From positions 496,001 to 560,000 of the forward strand of contig CANMCE010000001.1 in assembly GCA_947496235.1 (NCBI GenBank): a DNA stretch of 64,000 nucleotides, read 5' to 3'. Within the stretch, counting starts at the first letter, position 1, and the number at the start of each line of letters is the position of its first letter. The stretch comes from an uncultured Glaciecola sp. GTDB taxonomy: Bacteria > Pseudomonadota > Gammaproteobacteria > Enterobacterales > Alteromonadaceae. This document shows, piece by piece, positions 56,846-64,000 of the stretch. The notes under the pieces were generated by a model. That model saw only the letters and a list, made by a program, of their open reading frames with translations. It ran no database searches and was not told where the DNA came from. The position numbers were made by a program, and so were the translations under genes.

Positions 56846-58003
56846 CTACAAAGCAGCTTCAAGAATGCGACGAGCTTCATCGGGGCCGATAGCGTTATGT
56901 TCCCCAAGTGCAGTCATTCCATGTTCCTTTAAGGCACTAACGATGTGATTGATTCCGTCAGCATCAACGTCATAGTCGCCTAACCGAGTCTTGATACCCA
57001 TCTGCTCGAAGAAACCGCGCGTTGCTTCGATTACCGCGTCAATTCGTTCATCATCGGATCCTTCGCGGATATTCCAGACATTGCTGGCATACTGGAGAAG
57101 CTTTTCACGCTTAGCTTCGCGCTGATCATCGATCAATGATGGCAGCACAACCGCCAGCGTGCGGGCGTGATCGGTATCATTCAGTGCAGTAATTTCGTGC
57201 CCAATCATATGAGTGGCCCAGTCTTGAGGTACACCTGCACCAATAAGCCCATTCAGAGCCATGGTCGCAGTCCACATCAAATTGGCACGAATGTCGTAAT
57301 CTTTGGGAGTCTCAAGTGCCTTGGGGCCAAGCTCGATCAATGTGCGCAGAAGGGTTTCAGCAAAACCGTCCTGAACTGGCGCGGCAACTGGATAGGTCAG
57401 ATACTGCTCGGTCGTATGAACGAAGGCGTCCACTACACCGTTGGCAATCTGGCGAGATGGCAGAGTGTAGGTGACCTCCGGATCCAGAACCGAGAACACC
57501 GGGTAGCAATAAAGGCTACTAAACGGCAGTTTTGCCTCTTTTTCTGGATTGGTAATCACCCCGCCAGAGTTCATCTCGGATCCCGTAGCTGGTAGCGTCA
57601 ACACAGAGCCAAACGGCACCGCTTGGGTAATGACTGATCCACGTGAGGTAAGAATGTCCCAGGCGTCACCGTCATACTTTACCGCCGCCGCAATAAACTT
57701 GGTGGCGTCGATGACCGACCCGCCGCCAACGGCAAGCAAGAAAGTAACGGCATTTTCGCGAATCATCTCAACTGCTTTTAGCGTTGTAGCATAGCGTGGG
57801 TTAGGTTCAATACCTCCAAACTCCAGGATTGCCCGGCCAGCAAGAGCTTCGCGTACTTGGTCCAGCACACCCGTACGTTCGGCACTGCCACCGCCATATA
57901 GAATCAAAACTTTCGCATCAGCGGGAACCTGATCTTTCAGCTCCGCAATACTGCCTTTGCCAAACAAAATTCTGGTAGGGTTGTGAAAGTTGAAATTTTT
58001 CAT
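56846..58003 (-). CDS. Iron-containing alcohol dehydrogenase, YqhD-like
   Basis: From ATG 58003 (RBS AAGGAAAC) the protein has 385 residues and begins MKNFNFHNPTRILFGKGS, with the nucleotide loop GGGS and metal-binding VVDAFVHTTEQYL and GHEITALNDTDHARTL (Asp and three His). YqhD reduces short-chain aldehydes including methylglyoxal-like compounds with NADPH and protects against lipid peroxidation products. An upstream in-frame ATG (58093) overlaps the osmC/ohr gene and was rejected. Confidence 0.92.
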   Translation of the reverse strand: MKNFNFHNPTRILFGKGSIAELKDQVPADAKVLILYGGGSAERTGVLDQVREALAGRAILEFGGIEPNPRYATTLKAVEMIRENAVTFLLAVGGGSVIDATKFIAAAVKYDGDAWDILTSRGSVITQAVPFGSVLTLPATGSEMNSGGVITNPEKEAKLPFSSLYCYPVFSVLDPEVTYTLPSRQIANGVVDAFVHTTEQYLTYPVAAPVQDGFAETLLRTLIELGPKALETPKDYDIRANLMWTATMALNGLIGAGVPQDWATHMIGHEITALNDTDHARTLAVVLPSLIDDQREAKREKLLQYASNVWNIREGSDDERIDAVIEATRGFFEQMGIKTRLGDYDVDADGINHIVSALKEHGMTALGEHNAIGPDEARRILEAAL

Positions 58004-58004
58004 A

Positions 58005-58421
58005 TCAGTTTCCTTCAGTTTCAATATGTAAACGGACATCAATATTCCCGCGGATGGCATTGGAGTAAGGACAAAGTTGATGTGTCGCCTCAACCAGTCG
58101 CTGTGCGTCCTCGCGGGCCATTCCTAGCAAGTGAGCAGTGATGTCGAGGTCAAGCCCGTATCCACCACCGGATCGTTGGCCGATACCCACTTCAATCGAA
58201 GTTTTTGCCCCCTTGGCATTAAGCTTGAGTTGCTTTGCGGTGATCTCCATCGCGCTGTCAAAACAAGCGGCATAACCAAGTGCAAACAATTGTTCAGGGT
58301 TTACACCATCTTCATCGCTATCGGGTCGAACCATTTGGACCGAAAAGCTACCGTCGTTCAGGGTTGAAGTTCCTGAGCGTCCGCCCGTTGCCGTTGCCGC
58401 AGTTTTGTAGAAAATCTTCAT
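58005..58421 (-). CDS. Organic hydroperoxide resistance protein, Ohr/OsmC family
   Basis: The 138-residue protein has the two peroxidatic Cys contexts GYAACFDSA and QLCPYSNAIRGN, spaced as in Ohr. It reduces organic hydroperoxides using lipoylated or thiol reductants. VNPEQLFALGYAAC is the diagnostic Ohr block. It is divided from the upstream aldehyde dehydrogenase by an 80-bp gap that holds a TAGACC-type operator. No ohrR-type MarR gene is seen. Confidence 0.92.
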   Translation of the reverse strand: MKIFYKTAATATGGRSGTSTLNDGSFSVQMVRPDSDEDGVNPEQLFALGYAACFDSAMEITAKQLKLNAKGAKTSIEVGIGQRSGGGYGLDLDITAHLLGMAREDAQRLVEATHQLCPYSNAIRGNIDVRLHIETEGN

Positions 58422-58438
58422 GATCTATCACTCCTTAT

Positions 58439-58453
58439 TAGACCGGTCGACTA
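58439..58453. promoter_or_regulatory. Operator copy 1 (TAGACC type) upstream of ohr
   Basis: TAGACCGGTCGACTA, in the 80-bp gap before the ohr gene on the - strand. It shares TAGACCRGTCNNCTA with 59963-59977 and 60045-60059. Arms TAGAC and CTA resemble the reported NemR box (TAGAC...GTCTA). Confidence 0.65.
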
Positions 58454-58501
58454 TTTGATGATAAAAAAATACCTCGGGGGCATCTTTTGGCGCGTCACCA
58501 T

Positions 58502-59893
58502 CTAAAATGGCGCGTCAATATCAACCACCGAAATGAGCTTGTGGTTGACAAATTCCCTGATTCCGAGCCCGATCAGTTCTCGGCCGTAGCCAGACCGCCC
58601 GATACCACCGAAAGGTAAGTCAGCCTTGGCCATGGTCGGGTGATTTACAAAGACCATCCCAGTAGAAATCTGTTTCGCAACATCAGCACCACGCTTTGGG
58701 TCGGCAGTAAATACAGACCCGCCAAGCCCGAACGGTGAATCATTGGCAATGCGTATTGCATCTACCTCATCCTTCGCACGAAACAGCATCGAGACTGGGC
58801 CGAAGAATTCCCAATATCGAGCCGGGTTATCTTCTGAAAGATTAGTCAGAATGGTCGGTTGTACAAAAGCACCCGAACTGGGAACCTTTGGCCCAACTTC
58901 CGTTGCCGTAGCTCCGTAAAAAACTGCTTGGCGTATCTTGTCTTTAATCTCGTTTGCAGCAGCCTCGGAAGACAGGGGCGCTAACGTCGTGGTAGGATCC
59001 GCCGGATCACCTGCCCGAAGCTTCGCAACGCCGGCGGTGTAACCTTCAAAAAATTGGTCATATACGTCATCAACGACGATCATGCGCTTAGAAGAGACAC
59101 AGACTTGACCGCCATTCCAGTGCCGTCCAAAGACCGCCCAATTAATGGTCTTCTCCATTTCCGCATCGGCCAACACCACAAACGCGTCTGCGCCTCCAAG
59201 TTCGAGCGTGGATTTCTTCAGTGCTTTGCCTGCCTGTGAGGCAACAATCGAGCCCGCACCTTCCGATCCGGTCAGCGCAACGCCATGGACACGTGGATCG
59301 TTAATGATGGTTTCGATTTGAGAACGTGTCGCATAAAGGTTTTTGAACGCCCCTTGGGGCAAACCCGCCTCCAACATTAATTTTTCGAATGCTGCAGCTG
59401 CCTGCGGAACATTCGAGGCATGCTTGAGCAACATGGTATTGCCAGCAGACAATTGTGGCGCTGCAATACGAGCCACTTGGTAAAACGGAAAGTTCCACGG
59501 CTCAATTGCCAACAAGACCCCCAAAGGCTCTGCGGACAGAACAGCATCACCTTCATCGGGATTGGCTACTGGCAGCTTTTCAGGCGCCAGTAAGGCTTCT
59601 GCATTGTTGGCATAATAGTCAAAGATATCCGCTGACAAGGCGATTTCGGCTTTAGCTTCGGAGACAAGCTTGCCCATTTCAACTGTCAACAACTTGGCAA
59701 AAAAATCGACGTCACGACGTAATATGGTTGCGGCGGAGTGCATTACACAGGCACGTTCTGCAAACTCAGTTTCCTTCCACAATAAAAATGCCGCATGAGC
59801 ATTTTCAATAGCTTGATTAACTTCAGTATCGGTCGCGTCCGGGTACGCTTCCAAGAGTTCGCCGGTGTAAGGGTTTCGTGTTTCATAAGCCAT
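58502..59893 (-). CDS. NAD(P)-dependent aldehyde dehydrogenase, succinate-semialdehyde type
   Basis: The 463-residue protein has the catalytic Cys in WNGGQVCVSSKRMIV, the Glu region LELGGADAFVV and the glycine loop GSEGAGSI. It resembles the YneI/Sad branch of succinate-semialdehyde dehydrogenases, though the true substrate may be another aldehyde. It oxidises aldehydes to acids, complementing the reductases of the cluster. Its promoter carries operator copies 2 and 3. Confidence 0.9.
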   Translation of the reverse strand: MAYETRNPYTGELLEAYPDATDTEVNQAIENAHAAFLLWKETEFAERACVMHSAATILRRDVDFFAKLLTVEMGKLVSEAKAEIALSADIFDYYANNAEALLAPEKLPVANPDEGDAVLSAEPLGVLLAIEPWNFPFYQVARIAAPQLSAGNTMLLKHASNVPQAAAAFEKLMLEAGLPQGAFKNLYATRSQIETIINDPRVHGVALTGSEGAGSIVASQAGKALKKSTLELGGADAFVVLADAEMEKTINWAVFGRHWNGGQVCVSSKRMIVVDDVYDQFFEGYTAGVAKLRAGDPADPTTTLAPLSSEAAANEIKDKIRQAVFYGATATEVGPKVPSSGAFVQPTILTNLSEDNPARYWEFFGPVSMLFRAKDEVDAIRIANDSPFGLGGSVFTADPKRGADVAKQISTGMVFVNHPTMAKADLPFGGIGRSGYGRELIGLGIREFVNHKLISVVDIDAPF

Positions 59894-59962
59894 AATTAAA
59901 TCCTTTCGCGTGGGGCGCGTTTGGGTTGTAAATCTCGAGTTTATTCATAACCCGCAAACTAC

Positions 59963-59986
59963 TAGACCGGTCATCTAGATGACCGG
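59963..59986. promoter_or_regulatory. Operator copy 2 with a perfect 20-bp palindrome
   Basis: TAGACCGGTCATCTA at 59963-59977 runs into CCGGTCATCTAGATGACCGG (59967-59986), a perfect 20-bp palindrome about 75-95 bases upstream of the aldehyde dehydrogenase start. Two dimers could bind back to back. Confidence 0.75.
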
Positions 59987-60044
59987 GAAAATAAAAACAT
60001 GAAATCTAATTGCTTATCATGCCAAGTTTCAGCTTAACCTCGAA

Positions 60045-60059
60045 TAGACCAGTCGTCTA
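60045..60059. promoter_or_regulatory. Operator copy 3 (TAGACC type)
   Basis: TAGACCAGTCGTCTA, a perfect inverted repeat TAGAC-N5-GTCTA, in the 342-bp gap between the aldehyde dehydrogenase and OYE copy 2. The remainder of this gap (59894-60235) holds no gene. Confidence 0.75.
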
Positions 60060-60235
60060 TAATTTTTTTGAAATAACTATAATCTTTAAGGGTAACAACC
60101 CCTCAAAAGGTCGTTAGTCCGCCTCATGAATTCTCTCGGATCAGTATTTCAACATGCCACACCTTTCCACCATAAACTGGACAGGCCCGTGCCGACGTTA
60201 TCAACATGTCCCGCATATCCAGAACGATGATAAAT

Positions 60236-61402
60236 TTAGTCCGACACCTTCTCAGGTATTCTGGGCGCCGAGGCAGCCTGCGAATCGTAGGTGGGGTAGT
60301 CGACATATCCCTTGTCAGTTCCACCGTACATTGTTGTGGGATCAACCTCGTTCCAAGGCAGCCCTTGCCGTATTCGATACGGTAAATCCGGGTTTGCAAT
60401 AAACGGCTTCCCAAAAGCGAACAAGTCGCCGTATCCAGCATCAAGCATACGAAGCGCTTTCTCCGGAGTGTATCGGCCTGCATAAATCAGAGCGCCACTA
60501 AAAGCACCTCGGAGCGCACTGCAGAAGCTGTCAGGCAATTCTGGTGCATTGTCCCAGTCGGCTTCAGCGATAGAAATATAGGCAATACCCATGCGCTCTA
60601 ACAATTTTGCCGCTTCTAGGTAGGTTTCGTGAGGGTCTGTTTCAACCAATCCCAGATAAACACGTGCCTCTTCCGTGCTCTCGAATAAGGGAGCAAACCT
60701 CACTCCCAAGCGCTCAGCCCCCACTTCTTCTGAAATTGCGGCCACAATCTCTTCCAGGAAGCGCAGGCGGTTCCGCAAACTTCCGCCGTATTGATCCGTC
60801 CGATGATTAGTATGCTCTGAGATGAACTGGTTAACCAGATAGCCATTCGCGCTGTGGATTTCTACGCCATCAAAGCCGGCTTCCACGGCGTTACGAGCAG
60901 CGCGAGCATATAGCTTCACAAGCTCTTGAATTTCCTCGGTTGAAAGTGCGCGGGGCTCATCCGGATCAGCCAGTGCGCCCTCCCCTGGTGCTGTTTCTAC
61001 GAACACTTTCACACCTTCTGCACGAATGGCTGAGGGTGCTACCGGAGCCTGTCCGTCCGGCTGAAGAGAATTATGAGAAACTCGCCCTACATGCCACAGC
61101 TGACAAAAGATTTTGCCGCCTTCACGATGAACAGCACCGGTTACTTTTTTCCAACCCTCAATTTGTGCCGCTGTAAAAATACCCGGCGTCCAAGCGTACC
61201 CCTGACCTCTGGGCTCTATCTGCGTGCCTTCTGTGACCATGAAGCCAGCAGAAGCCCGCTGCGCATAGTAGTCAGCCATCAGATCGTTCGGAATATTTCC
61301 TGGCTGAGTGCTTCTTGAACGCGTGAGAGGCGGCAGAACAATACGATTTTTCAGTTCAAGCGAACCCAGACGAAAGGGCTCAAAAAGAGGGTTTACATTC
61401 AT
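60236..61402 (-). CDS. Old yellow enzyme (NemA-like alkene reductase), copy 2
   Basis: From ATG 61402 (AAAGGAAATAG upstream) the protein has 388 residues starting MNVNPLFEPFRLGSLELKNR. It has YYAQRASAGFMVTEGTQIEP, QLWHVGRVSHNSLQP and GFDGVEIHSANGYLVNQF. It belongs to the same family as copy 1 but diverges clearly in the second half and has an acidic VETDPHETYLEAAKLLERMG block. NemA-type enzymes are the classic target of NemR. A longer start at 61432 adds ten residues. Confidence 0.9.
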   Translation of the reverse strand: MNVNPLFEPFRLGSLELKNRIVLPPLTRSRSTQPGNIPNDLMADYYAQRASAGFMVTEGTQIEPRGQGYAWTPGIFTAAQIEGWKKVTGAVHREGGKIFCQLWHVGRVSHNSLQPDGQAPVAPSAIRAEGVKVFVETAPGEGALADPDEPRALSTEEIQELVKLYARAARNAVEAGFDGVEIHSANGYLVNQFISEHTNHRTDQYGGSLRNRLRFLEEIVAAISEEVGAERLGVRFAPLFESTEEARVYLGLVETDPHETYLEAAKLLERMGIAYISIAEADWDNAPELPDSFCSALRGAFSGALIYAGRYTPEKALRMLDAGYGDLFAFGKPFIANPDLPYRIRQGLPWNEVDPTTMYGGTDKGYVDYPTYDSQAASAPRIPEKVSD

Positions 61403-61458
61403 AACGCTATTTCCTTTAAATAAAGTTTTCATACCGGAGCAAACAGTGCTCCATTACA

Positions 61459-62724
61459 TTAAAAGAGCCCCAGACCGGACTCATTCAGGCTGATAATAAT
61501 ATTTTTCTTCTCGGTGTAACTATCCAGCACCATTTTGTGAGCCTCCCGACCAATACTGGATTTTGTTGCTGGCATCTACAATAATCGTCGGAGAGATAAA
61601 GCAACTACGGGCCAGACTCGCAACAACCAGTCGCTCCCGCAATAATTATCCTTGCGCCTTCCTGAGTCGCCAGATCGATATAGCCGAGGATCCTTTCCAT
61701 CTGTTGCTGGCTGAACTGCCTTCCCATTTGAGTGTTAAGGTCCAAGGATCTCCAACTTTTATCTCCTCAAAACGCTCCTTAAGCACACCAATAAATTCGT
61801 CAAAGATAGCCCGATGGACAAACAGTCAAGCGCCGGACTCACACACTTTTCCCTAATTGAGGAAAATCGATATGATAATCCCTTCCAAAGCCTTCTCGAT
61901 ATTCGCATCGGGAACACAATGTTGGCCGATTTTCCACCCAGCTCTAGAGTCGCCGGTATTAGCTTTTCAGCCGCGGCTTTAGCTACGCGATATCCAACGG
62001 CTGTCGATCCGGTAAATGCCAACTTGTCGACATCGGGGTGATCAAGTAGCGCTTGTCCAGCCTCAGGACCGTCGCCGGTAACAATGTTGACGGTTCCTTG
62101 AGGTAATACTTCGTTAAGAATCTCTCCCAAAGTGAGCAAAGTAATCGAGGTCATCTCTGATGGTTTGATAACAACCGTGTTGCCAGCCGCTAGGGCCGGA
62201 GCCAACTTCCAGGCCGCCATCAACAGAGGAAAGTTCCACGGAATAATCTGCCCGACGACACCTATAAGCTCACTCAACACCAAACTCAGAGTCTGATTAT
62301 CAAGTTGCGTTGCCTCGTCGCTATGCGAGCGAACAACACCCGCGAAATAACGAAAATGATCAACGGCCAGCGGGATATCGATTTGGCTGGATTCCCGCAA
62401 AGGCTTACCGTTATCCAGAGTTTCTAAGTACGCAAACTCTTGTGCTCGAGCCTCAAGCAAGTCCGCTATCGAGAGCAACGCGCGCTGACGCTCCATCGGA
62501 GATGTGCTGCTCCAACGGGGAAAAGCCTCACGAGCAGCCTTTACAGCCAAATCCACGTCTTCGCTACTGGCCATCTGCAAATGTGAGAATGTTTCTCCTG
62601 TGGCAGGGCTAACCGTTGGGATCATCCGGCGAGACCGGCTGTCTACCCATTGCCCGCCAATTAGCATTCGATAGCTAGGCTTAATATTCTCTAGCGCTTT
62701 CTCTTTAGTGGCACTATGACTCAT
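61459..62724 (-). pseudogene. Aldehyde dehydrogenase, broken by frameshifts and internal loss
   Basis: The frame from 62724 is normal through IPWNFPLLMAAWKLAPALAAG and TLELGGKSANIVF (catalytic Glu region), then shifts near 61900. The catalytic Cys region survives out of frame (EKCVSP.. for the usual GQVC area). Further pieces are readable down to a C terminus GREAHKMVLDSYTEKKNI ending at 61459. The total length is about 80 codons short, so there is also a deletion. It is a remnant of a betaine-aldehyde-type ALDH, probably inactive. Confidence 0.85.
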
Positions 62725-62884
62725 TCTCTGCTCCTACCTTTGCCGAAACATCGTTTCCAAACACAATCCATAGCGAACTAGCACTCAAAATTGCGCGTGC
62801 ACCTGGTACCGAGTCATGACAAGGGCAATGTTACGGTGGTAATATCACAAACAGAAACAGTAATTATTTGTTACAAATACAAAT
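62725..62884. promoter_or_regulatory. Divergent promoter region between the ALDH relic and the LysR gene
   Basis: A 160-bp gap with TTTGTTACAAA (62866-62877 area), a LysR-style inverted repeat containing T-N-A spacing, just before the LysR start. LysR proteins normally bind and control such divergent regions. Confidence 0.5.
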
Positions 62885-63796
62885 ATGAATGATATTAGTC
62901 TGATCGACCTAAAGCAGCTACGGGTCTTTAAAGCACTCTTAAAAGAGCGAAACGTGACACGTGCCGCCGCCCAGATGGGCCTTACTCAGCAGGCTGTAAG
63001 CGCTCAACTGAGCAAGCTAAGGGACACGTTTCAAGATCATCTATTCTTGCGCTCCGCACAGGGCATCATTCCCACGCCACTCGCCGAACAGCTTGAGCCA
63101 AGAGTAAATGCAGTGTTCGAGAGTCTTGCGGCATTAGCACCGCCTGACAGGTTCGATCCTGCCGAGGTGCAAACGACCTTTGCGATATCCGCAACGGATT
63201 ATGCTGTGGCAGTTATATTGCCCAGGTTGATGGCGAAGGTAAGAGCTCAAGCTCCAGGGCTAAAGCTGATTATCAGGGACTTTGAAAGCGATAGACTGTA
63301 TCCGCTCCTGACCTCTGGAGACCTCGATCTGGCTTTAACCTTTCCGGCGTTCGTCCCCAATAATTGTCAAACGAAATGGTTGTTCTCCGAGCACCACATC
63401 TGCGTAACAAGGAGCGACTCTCCATTGCAAAACCGGCAACTCTCCATTGGAGACATTGCCGACTTGCCTCAGATTATCGTCTCCCCGACAAGGGCAAACC
63501 TGATCGGTTCAGCGGATGACTGGTTTGCGAGCAAGGGCTACAGCCGAAATATCGTCATGTCGGTACCGAGCTTCTCAGCTGCACCGGCCTGTATCGCCTC
63601 AACCGACTGCATAGCCTTCCTGCCCTCACGCATTCTGCCGAATCCGCTGGTTCGTCCGATCCTGCTCGATGACTCGCCACCCTGCTTCGATGTCATTGCC
63701 GCATGGCACCCTTGCTCAAGCCGGGACCCGCTGCACAAGTGGATACTGTCACTTCTCCAGCAGGCATTCCCGGCGCAAGAAAGCACTAAACTATAG
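62885..63796 (+). CDS. LysR-family transcription regulator
   Basis: The 303-residue protein has the N-terminal helix-turn-helix ERNVTRAAAQMGLTQQAVSA followed by a periplasmic-binding-protein-like effector domain (ATDYAVAVILPRLMAKVRAQ). It is divergent from the cluster and probably controls its neighbours (the adjacent ALDH, now broken, or the MDR gene after it). The TAGACC operators inside the cluster are of another type, so a second regulator is expected elsewhere. Confidence 0.9.
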   Translation: MNDISLIDLKQLRVFKALLKERNVTRAAAQMGLTQQAVSAQLSKLRDTFQDHLFLRSAQGIIPTPLAEQLEPRVNAVFESLAALAPPDRFDPAEVQTTFAISATDYAVAVILPRLMAKVRAQAPGLKLIIRDFESDRLYPLLTSGDLDLALTFPAFVPNNCQTKWLFSEHHICVTRSDSPLQNRQLSIGDIADLPQIIVSPTRANLIGSADDWFASKGYSRNIVMSVPSFSAAPACIASTDCIAFLPSRILPNPLVRPILLDDSPPCFDVIAAWHPCSSRDPLHKWILSLLQQAFPAQESTKL

Positions 63797-63809
63797 GAGT
63801 GCCCTGCGG

Positions 63810-64000
63810 CTACCACTCAACAACGATTTTGCCAAAGTGGCTACCACTTTCCTGAAGCCGAAAAGCATCCGCTAAACGATCTAGAGGGAAACTGCAGTCG
63901 ATCACTGGGCGAAGATTGTTTTGTTTCAACGCTGCAACGTATTCCTGCTGCTGACGACGGCTGCCAACCACCAACCCTTGCAAGCGAGCCTGTTTGGCCA
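63810..64000 (-). CDS. MDR zinc-type alcohol dehydrogenase, C-terminal end (cut by window)
   Basis: The - strand frame reads AKQARLQGLVVGSRRQQQEY and ends ADAFRLQESGSHFGKIVVEW, the usual C terminus of MDR-family zinc alcohol dehydrogenases or quinone-oxidoreductase-like proteins (nucleotide-binding domain end). It ends 14 bases from the LysR gene and converges on it. The rest of the gene lies past the window end. Confidence 0.8.
   Translation of the reverse strand, partial: AKQARLQGLVVGSRRQQQEYVAALKQNNLRPVIDCSFPLDRLADAFRLQESGSHFGKIVVEW

Noticed and set aside
1-64000. CRISPR array
   Set aside because: No regularly spaced repeats of 25-40 bp with spacers were seen.

Overview
The window looks like a gammaproteobacterial chromosome of the Alteromonadales type (Alteromonas/Glaciecola-like). 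The evidence is the gene content and synteny of the first 29 kb: rnfG-rnfE-nth, motY next to rnt, prmB-aroC with divergent smrB, prfB-lysS and argS-prfC. It is followed by a clear integrative conjugative element (ICE) and a mosaic accessory region. The species assignment is inference.

Bases 1-29235 are core chromosome, AT-rich by eye. They hold the end of the Rnf electron-transport complex (rnfD 3' end, rnfG, rnfE), DNA repair (nth), a membrane TolB/TPR protein, a serine beta-lactamase-like hydrolase, and a PLP basic-amino-acid decarboxylase followed by a polyamine-acetyltransferase-like GNAT. After these come glpQ, motY/rnt, bfd, grxD, sodB, an MFS carrier, aroC/prmB, smrB, a lipoprotein transglycosylase, gshA, an orphan HPt protein, an RluA-type pseudouridine synthase and panE. 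The stretch ends with lysS, prfB (intact programmed +1 frameshift), an FMN reductase, argS and prfC.

Bases 29236-39873 are the setR-side end of an SXT/R391-family ICE integrated at the 5' end of prfC. The repressor SetR faces a Cro-like gene across four near-identical 16-bp operators. An overlapping rightward operon then runs through two replication/ICE genes of unknown role and a transglycosylase to setD, setC and eex. The conjugation genes traG, traH and traF run leftward toward eex. TraG has the length expected for this family but carries TGD where SXT has PGE and R391 has TDD at the known entry-exclusion determinant, so this ICE may belong to an unusual exclusion group.

Bases 40034-64000 lie just upstream of traF, at the position of a known cargo hotspot of this ICE family (HS3). 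They begin with a truncated IS630 relic and an IS5-family element into whose transposase an IS4-family element has inserted with a 10-bp target duplication. A YhiI-RbbA-YhhJ-type ABC efflux operon follows, then a decayed IS3 element and about 1 kb of unreadable DNA. From 50961 to the end lies a GC-richer, almost entirely leftward cluster of electrophile and redox detoxification genes: MFS carrier, aldo/keto reductase, two old yellow enzymes, cytochrome P460-like protein, DJ-1/PfpI protein, two MDR oxidoreductases, YqhD-like alcohol dehydrogenase, Ohr/OsmC, an aldehyde dehydrogenase, a broken second aldehyde dehydrogenase and a divergent LysR regulator. Three copies of a TAGACC-GTC-CTA operator resembling the NemR type sit in its promoters, suggesting a reactive-electrophile regulon. 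No other ICE core gene is seen to the window end, so whether this is HS3 cargo or a broken ICE cannot be settled here.
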